Below are positions 15,996 to 24,502 of a DNA stretch of 64,000 bases, piece after piece. Source of the stretch: an uncultured Bacteroidales bacterium. Its GTDB lineage: Bacteria; Bacteroidota; Bacteroidia; Bacteroidales; Muribaculaceae. The DNA is taken from contig CANPDU010000001.1 in the NCBI GenBank assembly GCA_947573135.1, positions 1 to 64,000 on the forward strand. The letters run 5' to 3'. How positions within the stretch are numbered: position 1 is the stretch's first letter; the number at the start of each line of letters is the position of its first letter. The position numbers and the translations under genes were made by a program. Below the pieces are notes generated by a model. It saw only the letters and a list, made by a program, of their open reading frames with translations. It did no database searches and had not been told where the DNA came from.

Positions 15996-16847
15996 TTACC
16001 ACTTGAAGGTGATGCTTCCGTCTTCGTAGCTTCCGCCGTCATAGTTGAATGTGCTGACCATTTTGGTTGGCAGGCCGGCAGCGTTGATAGTCCAGTCATA
16101 AGAGAAGAAAGATCCGTCTTGACCGTCGTATTTGCGGACAAGGGGAAGCTGTTTGGTTGCTTTGCCGAGAAGACCTGCAAAGTAAGCAATACCCATTTCG
16201 TCCATGTCTACGCCGAACATGTCGTCGAACATCATCAGGGCGCCCTTGTTGTCGATAGCTGCTGCTGAAGATGTGGTGTATTCTATGGTCGAAGTGCTGC
16301 CTGCATCACCGCCGATCTCGCCGTTGCCGCGGGTCTCATATTCTTTTACAGAAGTGATGTTGCCGGCTGTATAGGTCATTTCGGTGACTTCAAAGCCGTC
16401 TTCGTCTCCCCCTTCCGAGCGCTTGAGAGTGTTGAGCTGGCCGTCGCCGTTATATCCGAAGTCCCAGGTGTCTTCTTCTCCGTCGGCATAGACCTGAAGA
16501 GCGTGAGATACGAAGCCCTGACCGTTAAGCTGCATATAGATTGTGAAATTGTCTTCCGGATATTCGGTGTCGCTGACAGTCATCTTCACCTGATATTCAG
16601 TCGCACGCGAGAATGTGCCATATTCAAATACGGCGCTTTCGGATCCGTCTTCTATCTTCGTAACCTGGCCGTTGGCGTTGGTTGTGATTTTGGTGTCACC
16701 GATCTGAGTTGGGAGACCTGCGGGGAATACTTCTTCGATTGTTGTTCCGGGAACTGTGGGTTCGTCGTCGTCATCACTGCAGGAAGCGAACCCTAACACT
16801 GTTGCTGCGCAAAGTGCCGCAGCCATAAATTTGATAGGTTTAATCAT
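15996..16847 (-). CDS. DUF4595-like lipoprotein
   Basis: 283 residues from ATG 16847, which places a lipoprotein signal first (LCAATVLGFASC). The mature protein consists of repeating beta-hairpin segments such as GQVTKIEDGS, YNGDGQLNTLKRS and YTAGNITSVKEYE. These resemble the YD/RHS-like repeats of Bacteroidetes DUF4595 proteins. Function is unknown, but the surface or periplasm is likely. A TATCTTTG -7 box on the minus strand (16880-16873) precedes it. A run of eight C residues (16900-16907) lies where the -33 box would be expected. Confidence 0.7.
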   Translation of the reverse strand: MIKPIKFMAAALCAATVLGFASCSDDDDEPTVPGTTIEEVFPAGLPTQIGDTKITTNANGQVTKIEDGSESAVFEYGTFSRATEYQVKMTVSDTEYPEDNFTIYMQLNGQGFVSHALQVYADGEEDTWDFGYNGDGQLNTLKRSEGGDEDGFEVTEMTYTAGNITSVKEYETRGNGEIGGDAGSTSTIEYTTSSAAAIDNKGALMMFDDMFGVDMDEMGIAYFAGLLGKATKQLPLVRKYDGQDGSFFSYDWTINAAGLPTKMVSTFNYDGGSYEDGSITFKW

Positions 16848-17143
16848 TGGTTTGTTATTTGAAAATGCGGCACAAAGATATGGATTATGTCTCAAATTAC
16901 CCCCCCCATTGTTAAGAAGCGTTAAGCAAAAGCATATATAATCGGATATAATTACACTTAATTGTTAAAAAAATAATCCTGATAAAAATTTTATTTTCTC
17001 AAATAGTTGATGTAGTGGTGATTAAATTCTTAAAATAGACTAAATCGGACGTTTGTCCTATTTTGCTAACAATCCGGTGATTTTGCTCTATAACTTTGCC
17101 GCTAAGAAATAATTCAATTTTTAAAAATCAATATCACAAAGTC

Positions 17144-17836
17144 ATGGAACATAAATTCATCTCATCAGACAAATTTTTCTCTGAAGTACGACAGACAGTC
17201 GATCTTTACAACAATCAGTGGCGCGAAGGCACCACGGCGCTTATCCACGGTCCTCGCAACGTCGACAAAACGGCAAAAGCCTTGGAAATAGCGTCGGATC
17301 TTGCCAAGTCAGGTCGCGAAGTTCTCTACGTCAATGCCGAAGACCGTCTCGGCCGCAGCTCACGCCGCTGCGAAAGTGTTGAGAATCTATATGTTTTCAC
17401 ACCCGAATACGAGTCGATCGATGACACTGCCGACTATGCCGATCTCGTTTTCGAGGCACTCGAACAGGCTGTGCGCACAACGTCGATACGCACATTCGTC
17501 ATCGACTCCGTGAGCCGCATCGCCGCGCTGTCGTTCGGACGCAACGCGTCAGTCGCCTATATAATGAAGCGACTTGTCGCACTGCAGGTGAAGTGTAAGC
17601 TTTCTATGCTCGTCGTTGCCGACGACTCGACCAAAACCGTCAACAACGCGCTGCTCGCGCTGGCAGCGACAGAAATCATCATATCAGAAAACTCGGAGCC
17701 CTCAGAGAACTCCGAGTACTCAGAGATCTCAGAGTACTCTGATAACACAGAGCCCTCTACGCTCTTTGAGCTGCGCAGACCGTCGAGGGCCGAACGGCGG
17801 CGCGCCGAGAAACTTGCCCGAAAGCTGAGACGTTAA
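17144..17836 (+). CDS. RecA-like P-loop protein with degenerate Walker A
   Basis: 230 residues from ATG 17144, with a TAACTTTG box at 17091-17098. Residues about 20-185 have the order of a RecA/RadA-type ATPase: GPRNVDKT in the Walker A position, LYVNAED, then the hydrophobic Walker B-like strand TFVIDSVSR. The Walker A glycine before lysine is replaced by aspartate, so ATP binding may be weak or lost. A low-complexity serine/glutamate stretch (SENSEPSENSEYSEIS) precedes an arginine-rich C-terminal tail likely to bind nucleic acid. Convergent with the GH36 gene, three bases between stops. Confidence 0.6.
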   Translation: MEHKFISSDKFFSEVRQTVDLYNNQWREGTTALIHGPRNVDKTAKALEIASDLAKSGREVLYVNAEDRLGRSSRRCESVENLYVFTPEYESIDDTADYADLVFEALEQAVRTTSIRTFVIDSVSRIAALSFGRNASVAYIMKRLVALQVKCKLSMLVVADDSTKTVNNALLALAATEIIISENSEPSENSEYSEISEYSDNTEPSTLFELRRPSRAERRRAEKLARKLRR

Positions 17837-17839
17837 GTC

Positions 17840-20044
17840 TTACTGCGCTTCGAGAAGCAGCACACGCGACGCGTAGTCCGATCTCTGGTCGTAGTCGACG
17901 TTATGTCCGAGAGGAATTTCAAGGCCGTTTGACATCAGGAAGCGTCCGGTGAAAGTCTTGCCTTCGAATGCCAGCGGTGTGTTGTCGATCCTGTTAAGTT
18001 CGGTGATCCTGTATTTGCGATCCGGATCGAGGCCTGCCATCGTGATGCGCGGCAACTGCTGATTGACGAAAGTTTCAGTCTTCCACCAGTAGTAGACAGC
18101 CTTGTCTTTTTCGGGCGACACATACATCATCGACGCCGCGCCCTTATGATCATAGGGCGACAGCAGGCGGTAGATATCACCGAACTGCACGATCGGTCTG
18201 ATGCGCTTGTAGTCGGCGATCGCACGGCGTGTCTGGTCTTTTTCGCGCTCGCTCATGTCCTTGGGCTGCAGTTCCATGCCGAGGCGTCCGCTCATAGCCA
18301 CGTCGGTGCGGTATTTCAGCGGAATTATGCGGTTGGTCTGATGGTTGGGAGTGACGCTGATATGCGAGGCCATCGTGAGCGCCGGGAAGAAATAGCTTGT
18401 GCCCCACTGCATGTAGACTCGCTGCAGAGCGTCGGTGTTGTCGCTCACCCAGAATTCGTCGAAGTAGGGCATGTATCCCCAGTTGACGCGTCCGCCGCCG
18501 CTGGCACATGCCTGAATTGTAAGCGTCGGATATTTTGCACGGATACGTTTCAGTGTTTTTTCAAGTCCGCGATGATAGTCTATATAGAGATGACTCTGGT
18601 TGTCGGCCGACAGATACTGTGATCCGGCTTCCTGGATCGGACAGTTGGCGTCCCATTTTATATAGTCGAGACCGGGATAATTGGTCATGAGTGTGTCGAC
18701 GATATTGAACACTAAGTCCTGAACCTTGGGATTGCTCATGTCGAGCACCATCTGAGTGCCGCCGCGGCCGTAGACTTCGTCGCGTCCGGGAGCCTTGATG
18801 ACATACTCGGGGTGCTTCTCGTAGAGTTCCGACCGTTTGTTGATCATCTCGGGTTCGATCCACAGTCCGAATTTGATGCCGCGTTCGGCTGCTGCGTCGA
18901 TAAGTCCCTGAATGCCGTGCGGAAGTTTCTGAGTGTCGACGGTCCAGTCTCCGAGGCCCTTGTCGTCGCCTATGCGGCGGTATTTTACTCCGAACCAGCC
19001 GTCGTCCATTACAAACAGCTCACCGCCCATGTCGGCGATGTCGCTCATCATCTGATGCATCGTCGGTTCGTCGATGCGCATGTCGACACCCTCCCAGCTG
19101 TTGAGCAGAACTTTGCGCTCTGTCGAGCCGTTGGCCAGCCGGTGATTGCGTCCCCAGCGGTGGAAATTGCGGCTTACTCCGCTGAGACCCTCGTTGCTGT
19201 AACTGAAGGCAAGCGGCGGAGTGACGAAAGTCTCGCCTTTGCGCAGATTATAGGCTGAGTTTTCCTCATTAATTCCGGCATAGAATTTATGATAGTCAGA
19301 TGCGTCGGTGTCAAACATCAGTTTGTAGTTGCCCGTGTAGCACAGAGCGGCTCCGATGACACGTCCGTCGTTCTCGCGCGCCTTGCCGTCGAGCGAGATC
19401 ATCACCTCACCGTGGGCGGTGTGGGAGTTGCGCACTCCGTCTTTATTCTTGATTATCTTCACACCGTGAGGCAGCGGAGCCTCTTCGAGATGAAATTCGT
19501 TTCCCCACGATCCGTAGCCCTGGGAAACATGGACGTCGCTGCGGCGTATCGGCAGAAATCCTGACATAAACCGTGTCAGTCTGACGTTGCCTTTCTCGTT
19601 GTGCGAGGCCTCGACCCATGATTCGATCACATCTTCGCCGGGATAGGTGCGATAGTTGAGCTTCAGTTCAAACGGATATTTTTTGTCGCGGAGAGTGATC
19701 GTCGTTATCTCGGCGCCGTCCGGAGCAGTCGTGCGTTCGACGTTCTGCACACCCATCTGCAGGGTCATGTTTCCGTCGGTGTGCACGGCCGAGAAAGCGC
19801 TTTCATGTTCGGGGTATATGCCGTAGGCCGGATAAGCGTCGAGCCACGATACGCCGGCTGTCGGGAAGTCGGCTATATCGGCGTCCGAGAGGCGGTCGCC
19901 GTAGTACATGAAAAAGACCGGGCCGTCTTTGGGCGCGTCGACGACAAGCGACGATCCGGGTGTGGCGATATGGACGCGTTCGGCTTCGGCCGTAAGTGAT
20001 ACTGCCGCTATGGCAGTGCAAAGGATGATAAATGTTTTTTTCAT
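17840..20044 (-). CDS. Alpha-galactosidase, GH36 family
   Basis: 734 residues with a signal peptide (ends SLTAEA), so periplasmic or surface-located. GH36 marks are present: MDDGWFG, GLWIEPEMI, the nucleophile aspartate in DYIKWDAN (about residue 465), CASGGGR, and the acid/base aspartate in WVSDNTDA (about residue 533). The N-terminal beta-sandwich and C-terminal beta domains complete the fold. It removes terminal alpha-1,6-galactose from raffinose-type sugars or galactomannans. It starts 25 bases after the purN stop and could be the last gene of the AraC-led run. There is no SusC/SusD pair nearby. Confidence 0.93.
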   Translation of the reverse strand: MKKTFIILCTAIAAVSLTAEAERVHIATPGSSLVVDAPKDGPVFFMYYGDRLSDADIADFPTAGVSWLDAYPAYGIYPEHESAFSAVHTDGNMTLQMGVQNVERTTAPDGAEITTITLRDKKYPFELKLNYRTYPGEDVIESWVEASHNEKGNVRLTRFMSGFLPIRRSDVHVSQGYGSWGNEFHLEEAPLPHGVKIIKNKDGVRNSHTAHGEVMISLDGKARENDGRVIGAALCYTGNYKLMFDTDASDYHKFYAGINEENSAYNLRKGETFVTPPLAFSYSNEGLSGVSRNFHRWGRNHRLANGSTERKVLLNSWEGVDMRIDEPTMHQMMSDIADMGGELFVMDDGWFGVKYRRIGDDKGLGDWTVDTQKLPHGIQGLIDAAAERGIKFGLWIEPEMINKRSELYEKHPEYVIKAPGRDEVYGRGGTQMVLDMSNPKVQDLVFNIVDTLMTNYPGLDYIKWDANCPIQEAGSQYLSADNQSHLYIDYHRGLEKTLKRIRAKYPTLTIQACASGGGRVNWGYMPYFDEFWVSDNTDALQRVYMQWGTSYFFPALTMASHISVTPNHQTNRIIPLKYRTDVAMSGRLGMELQPKDMSEREKDQTRRAIADYKRIRPIVQFGDIYRLLSPYDHKGAASMMYVSPEKDKAVYYWWKTETFVNQQLPRITMAGLDPDRKYRITELNRIDNTPLAFEGKTFTGRFLMSNGLEIPLGHNVDYDQRSDYASRVLLLEAQ

Positions 20045-20069
20045 TGCTGGTATGTTTGTGGTTGATTTA

Positions 20070-20639
20070 TTATTTGCAGAAAGTTTGCTCTATGACCGGC
20101 GCGAAATGCAGCTCTTCGAGCCGGCGCACTTTTCGGGCGATGTCGGGGGCGGTGTCTGTCGGTTCGACCGGGACCGAAGTCTGAAAGATTATGGCTCCGT
20201 CGTCATAGCGCTCGTTGACATGATGGATTGTTATTCCGGTCTCCGTATCACCGGCAGTCAGAACGGCTTCGTGGACACGCATGCCGTACATTCCCTTGCC
20301 GCCGTGTCTTGGCAGCAGTGCCGGGTGGATGTTGACTATGCGGCCACGGTAGCGTTCGGTCAGCGCCGGCGGTATCATCAGCAGAAATCCGGCGAGCACG
20401 ACGATGTCGATACGGCGGCTTTCAAGCAGCTCGGTCACCTTTTCGCCGCCGGCAAAATCGTCGCGCGGCAGCAGGCAGCACTCCACTCCGAGTCTTTGGG
20501 CTCTCCCGATCACAGGAGCATCGGCCCGGTTGGTTACAATCAGCGAAACCTCGGCGTCACGGTCAGGTGAGCTGAAATATCTGACTATGTTTTCGGCGTT
20601 TGTTCCCTCGCCTGAAGCGAAAATTGCGATTCTTTTCAT
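20070..20639 (-). CDS. purN: Phosphoribosylglycinamide formyltransferase
   Basis: 189 residues, full length. It transfers the formyl group from 10-formyl-tetrahydrofolate to GAR in purine synthesis. Visible motifs are the N-terminal ASGEGTNAENI (phosphate loop), NIHPALLP with the catalytic Asn/His, and HHVNERYDDGAII with the catalytic Asp. The ATG at 20639 overlaps the stop of the upstream lipoprotein gene (ATGA), an unusual setting for a purine gene. Confidence 0.95.
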   Translation of the reverse strand: MKRIAIFASGEGTNAENIVRYFSSPDRDAEVSLIVTNRADAPVIGRAQRLGVECCLLPRDDFAGGEKVTELLESRRIDIVVLAGFLLMIPPALTERYRGRIVNIHPALLPRHGGKGMYGMRVHEAVLTAGDTETGITIHHVNERYDDGAIIFQTSVPVEPTDTAPDIARKVRRLEELHFAPVIEQTFCK

Positions 20640-21040
20640 AAGTCGGAAACAATGAATATATCTGTTTTGCGGTCGGAGAGAGTCAGCTGATGCCATTCGA
20701 CTCCGTCTTTGCGCTGCACAAGCCGCGCGGAGTGAAGCTCAGCAGTGACGCCGTTTATTTTCAGCAACGGAGCGGCCGGATCATACTCAAACTCAATGCC
20801 GTCGTTCAGACGCACACCGCTTATCACGCCGTCGGACGACCGCGAGAACAAGATCCCGCCGTCGTCATAGCGCAGAGTAAGCAACGGTCCGTCGATGCGG
20901 GTCGACGCGTCGAGAAGCTCGGAGCTGATGTCGGGCTCGGACGACGGCCGTTGGGGTGGTTCGACCGTGTGCTTCGAACAGGCGGCCGCTACAGTCAGCA
21001 CTGCCGTGATGATGAATATTTTCAGTATGGTTTTCGTCAT
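20636..21040 (-). CDS. Small lipoprotein, unknown function
   Basis: 134 residues with a lipoprotein signal (ITAVLTVAAAC). The rest is beta-rich (LLTLRYDDGGILFSRSS, HSARLVQRKDGVEWHQLTL) and resembles no family I know. Its start overlaps the stop of the endonuclease-like gene and its stop overlaps the purN start, both through ATGA, so it is translated as part of that chain. Confidence 0.7.
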   Translation of the reverse strand: MTKTILKIFIITAVLTVAAACSKHTVEPPQRPSSEPDISSELLDASTRIDGPLLTLRYDDGGILFSRSSDGVISGVRLNDGIEFEYDPAAPLLKINGVTAELHSARLVQRKDGVEWHQLTLSDRKTDIFIVSDL

Positions 21041-22119
21041 GGCTCTACAGTTATGATGACCTTGCCGTGCTGACGGTCGTTCGTATATCTGATCTCATGG
21101 CGGCCGAGGCTTATGCCGTCGAGGCTGACCGACGGACCGTCGACTGTTTTTCCGTCAAGACTCCAGGTCGATCCGGCGGCAACATACGGCGAACGGAAAT
21201 CGATGCGTCCGTCAGAGGCGACAGAATATGTGGCCTTAAGCATTATCGGCTCACCGGCCGGCTGATCGGGGGTATCCGGTTTGTCAGGGTTTTCGGGATT
21301 GTCGGGGTCTTTCGGGTCGTCAGGCTTTTCTGCCGGAGGAAATGTCTCGTCGCTGTGCGTGCCCCAGATGTATTCCGCCAGTTCGGGCAGGGTGACAAAG
21401 GGATTGCCGTGACCTTGCGCTGCGGCGATAGCCTCGTCGCGGCAACGCTCGGCTTCATCGACCGGATCGTCACGATGCCATTTCATCAGAGTGTTTCGCC
21501 CGTAGGCAGTCAGCAGCGGATAGTAACCGTCAAGATAGATCATCGGAGCTCTGCCTTCCCAAAGTGACTGAGGATAGACAGCGGCCATATACATGTAGAT
21601 TCTGGCAAAGTCGCCTTTGAGTTCGTCGGCCGGTTCGTAAAAATTTGTCTCCATGCCGTCGATCACGCCGATGCCAGAGCGCCAGTAGCCGTTGGTGTAG
21701 ACTGTTTCGGTAAGTTCGCCCGGGGGATAGTCACTGCGTTTTGACTGAACATCGCTGTTGGCCGGAACTATGTTGTGGAGATCGAAACCGGCTGCCTTGC
21801 GGTCTTCGGTCGCTTCGGGCCACCATGTTACAGGCGCGACAGCAAGATAGCGCAGCTCTCTGACCGACGTCGCAGGCCGCGTCGAGAAATAGTCGCGGTA
21901 GCCGCCTTCGCTCAGCCGGGCATAAGAACTGATTATACGTTCGATATCCCGGGACGCCGACACCGTCACGGCCGGCCGGAAATCTGTGCGGATGAGTTCG
22001 GCTATGCCGCGTCCGTCGAGGCCGGCGAACGGAGATTCGGCCGCTTCCTGCGATGCCGTCCCGACTATGCCTGCTGCTATTGCTGCGGCAAGCGTGACAA
22101 TGCGTAGCGCCGAGGTCAT
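21037..22119 (-). CDS. Secreted endonuclease I-like protein, active site degenerate
   Basis: 360 residues. The signal peptide is followed by an EndA/NucM-type core: DLHNIVPANSDVQSKRSDYP, then GDFARIYMYMA, KWHRDDPVDEAE and GNPFVTLPELAEYIWG are all family landmarks. However, the usual REHxxPKSW segment that supplies the catalytic histidine reads VAPVTWWPE here, so the nuclease may be inactive or use other residues. A proline/aspartate linker (about 275-295) leads to a C-terminal beta domain of about 65 residues. Start and stop both overlap neighbours by ATGA. Confidence 0.75.
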   Translation of the reverse strand: MTSALRIVTLAAAIAAGIVGTASQEAAESPFAGLDGRGIAELIRTDFRPAVTVSASRDIERIISSYARLSEGGYRDYFSTRPATSVRELRYLAVAPVTWWPEATEDRKAAGFDLHNIVPANSDVQSKRSDYPPGELTETVYTNGYWRSGIGVIDGMETNFYEPADELKGDFARIYMYMAAVYPQSLWEGRAPMIYLDGYYPLLTAYGRNTLMKWHRDDPVDEAERCRDEAIAAAQGHGNPFVTLPELAEYIWGTHSDETFPPAEKPDDPKDPDNPENPDKPDTPDQPAGEPIMLKATYSVASDGRIDFRSPYVAAGSTWSLDGKTVDGPSVSLDGISLGRHEIRYTNDRQHGKVIITVEP

Positions 22120-23015
22120 GACTTCTGATATTCTGTAGGCGACTGGCCCGTCATATGCTTGAAATATTTGCCGAACGACGACTGATTGGAGAAGTTGAGC
22201 GCGTAAGCGACCTGCTGGACATTCTTACCCGAAAAACGCAACAGATTTTTCGCTTCCATCAGCACGAGATCGTCGATCCACCGGGCGGCCGACTTGCCGG
22301 TGACTTCCTTGACGAGCAGCGAAAGATATTTTGGCGATATGCACAGTTTGTCGGCATAGAATCCGACCGACCGTTCCTGTGCGAAGTGAACATGGGCGAG
22401 CTTGATGAAATCGTGGACATAGGCGTTGCGGCATGACCTCTGGCCTTTCGTTGCCGAGGCGTCGCCGATATGTTTGTAGAAGAACGCTACAAGCTGGTAG
22501 ACGACAGCGGCCGCTATGCTGGCGGCAATGTTGGCTTCGATCTGCTCGTTGATATGTGATGAGGCATTAAGACTTAACAGCTCGAAATAGCGCATCAGCA
22601 GGTCGCATTCTTCCGTTGTGAGTTCCTGGGCCGGAGACTGATGGTCGACAAAAGTCGGTATGCTTATGGCCGTGAAGTTTATATTCACCGAATGCAGAAA
22701 TTCGGTTGAGAAGGTCAGGACAACAATATCACTTTCGCCTTCAGTGCAGTGAAAACGGTGTATCGCGCCGTGAGGGATCACAACCAGACAGTTTTTACCG
22801 ATTACATGACGCTGCATGTTGATTTCGAGATCTATTGCTCCTTTCTTGACAAGAGCCAGAATCATTCCATCGTTTTTAGAAGGCATTATTTCTACCGGGC
22901 CGGTAACACTGAGATCTTTAATATGGGCGCATGCATATAATTGACCCAAAGCGCTGAACTCTGCCGCAACTCTTTTTAACGTAGCAAAACGATTGGTTTT
23001 ATTGTCCTCTGTCAT
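22116..23015 (-). CDS. AraC-family transcriptional regulator
   Basis: 299 residues: an N-terminal cupin-like sensor (IPHGAIHRFHC) and a C-terminal pair of helix-turn-helix motifs (SVGFYADKLCISPKYLSLLV and QQVAYALNFSNQSSFGKYFK). It is the first gene of the minus-strand run leading to purN and is divergent from the porin/cytochrome operon. A promoter with TTTG, 20 bases and TAAATTTG precedes it. It probably controls one or both divergent operons; the ligand is unknown. Confidence 0.9.
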   Translation of the reverse strand: MTEDNKTNRFATLKRVAAEFSALGQLYACAHIKDLSVTGPVEIMPSKNDGMILALVKKGAIDLEINMQRHVIGKNCLVVIPHGAIHRFHCTEGESDIVVLTFSTEFLHSVNINFTAISIPTFVDHQSPAQELTTEECDLLMRYFELLSLNASSHINEQIEANIAASIAAAVVYQLVAFFYKHIGDASATKGQRSCRNAYVHDFIKLAHVHFAQERSVGFYADKLCISPKYLSLLVKEVTGKSAARWIDDLVLMEAKNLLRFSGKNVQQVAYALNFSNQSSFGKYFKHMTGQSPTEYQKS

Positions 23016-23039
23016 AGACTGTAGTTTTTATTATTCGGT

Positions 23040-23071
23040 CAAATTTACGCAATATACGACAATCTGACAAA
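23040..23071 (-). promoter_or_regulatory. Promoter of the AraC-led operon
   Basis: Minus strand: TTTG at 23071-23068, 20 bases, TAAATTTG at 23047-23040. The spacing is ideal for Bacteroidetes -33/-7 boxes, about 25 bases before the AraC start codon. Confidence 0.75.
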
Positions 23072-23166
23072 TTTTTTAGTCGAAAATTCCGAATGTGGGC
23101 CCGGAATACTCACTATATATTAATCTAACGTCTATTTTAAGTTAAAAAATTACTCAATTTTGAGTA

Positions 23167-23197
23167 TTGTCCCCGGAGCGCCTCCTTCATAATTTTG
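23167..23197 (+). promoter_or_regulatory. Promoter of the porin/imelysin/cytochrome operon
   Basis: TTG at 23167-23169, 20 bases, TAATTTTG at 23190-23197. It faces away from the AraC promoter, and the roughly 95 bases between the two -33 boxes are the natural site for regulator binding. Confidence 0.7.
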
Positions 23198-23218
23198 CGA
23201 CCGAAAATCTTAAAATTA

Positions 23219-24469
23219 ATGAAGTATATCGTAATGAATAAAAAAATTACAGCTATTATGTCCGGTATGTCTGCTGCGCTGGCCATGTCGGCGCAACTCA
23301 CAGTCGGGGGGTATGGCGAAGCTACTTACTCCTATAATTTTTATTCCGACGCGTGGAATCGTTACAAGACACCCGAAAATTTCAAAAACGACCATCACTC
23401 GCGTGTCGATCTCCCTCATGTGGTGATATATCTCGGCTATGATTTCGGCAATGGATGGAGCATGGGCTCGGAAATCGAATTCGAACACGGCGGCGTTGAG
23501 ACGGCCGTAGAAATGGAAGATGACGAAGGCGGCGAATATGAATCGGAGACAGAACGCGGCGGAGAAGTCGCGCTCGAACAGTTCTGGCTTCAGAAATCAT
23601 TCTCAAAGTCCTTAAATCTCCGCATGGGGCATATGGTTGTGCCTGTAGGCTCGACCAACCGGGGGCATATGCCGACCGAATTTTTCGGCGTCTACCGTCC
23701 CGAGGGCGACGCTACGATAATCCCCTGCACATGGCATGAGACTGGCGTCGCGCTGTGGGGACGCATCGGAGCGTGGCGTTATGAAGCGATGCTGATGCCG
23801 GGTCTCGACTCTGACCGTTTCGGCCGTGACAACTGGGTCGGCGGCGGCACAGGCAGTCCCTATGAGTTCAAGATCGCCAACGCACTGGCCGGCGCCGCGC
23901 GCATCGACAATTATTCAGTCAGTGGGCTGCGTCTTGGTCTGAGCGCATATGCGGGCAATACGTTCAGCAACACACTGTCTCATCCCAACGAGACATGGAG
24001 CGATGTCAAGGGCACACTGGCCATCGGAGCGTTTGATTTCGACTATGCAGGTCATGACATCATCGCCCGTGGCGGCGTGATCTACGGCCATCTGTCGGAC
24101 TCCGAGCGCATCACTGCCTATAACAAGAAAATGAGAAACGACTCGCCGTCGCCCAAGACCAACGTGGCGTCGGATGCTGTTTCGGCGGCCGTGGAAGTCG
24201 GTTACAATATCTTCTCTCCGCTCAAAGTGAAAAATCAGAAACTCTATGTGTTCGGACGCTATGACTATTATGACTCGATGCTAAAGACTGCCGACGGCAT
24301 ACTCCGTTACGACTGGTGCGGACGTTCGCGCATTGCTGCCGGAGTCAACTATTATCCGATCAAACAGATAGTTGTCAAAGGTGAATATTCGATCGGCATG
24401 ATGAAAAAGCCTTATAACAATGAGCCGTCGATATCGCTCGGTATCGCTTATGCCGGCTTCTTCAAATAA
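23219..24469 (+). CDS. Outer membrane porin, phosphate-porin-like
   Basis: About 416 residues. ATG 23219 or 23234 both place a signal peptide (MSAALAMSAQ) first. The mature protein alternates short turns with amphipathic strands (VVIYLGYDFGNGWSMGSEIEFE, RMGHMVVPVG, YEAMLMPG, ISLGIAYAGFFK). It fits a 16-stranded OprO/OprP-like porin. An acidic loop (EMEDDEGGEYESETE) near residue 95 could attract cations. As first gene of the operon it probably admits the substrate handled by the imelysin and cytochrome. Confidence 0.8.
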   Translation: MKYIVMNKKITAIMSGMSAALAMSAQLTVGGYGEATYSYNFYSDAWNRYKTPENFKNDHHSRVDLPHVVIYLGYDFGNGWSMGSEIEFEHGGVETAVEMEDDEGGEYESETERGGEVALEQFWLQKSFSKSLNLRMGHMVVPVGSTNRGHMPTEFFGVYRPEGDATIIPCTWHETGVALWGRIGAWRYEAMLMPGLDSDRFGRDNWVGGGTGSPYEFKIANALAGAARIDNYSVSGLRLGLSAYAGNTFSNTLSHPNETWSDVKGTLAIGAFDFDYAGHDIIARGGVIYGHLSDSERITAYNKKMRNDSPSPKTNVASDAVSAAVEVGYNIFSPLKVKNQKLYVFGRYDYYDSMLKTADGILRYDWCGRSRIAAGVNYYPIKQIVVKGEYSIGMMKKPYNNEPSISLGIAYAGFFK

Positions 24470-24502
24470 AGTATCACATAAAACCAATAAATACAATCAG
24501 AT

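Noticed and set aside
17690..17757. Functional DNA repeat (GAGTACTCAGAG-like)
   Set aside because: It is in frame and encodes the low-complexity Ser/Glu linker of the P-loop protein; no evidence for a separate role.
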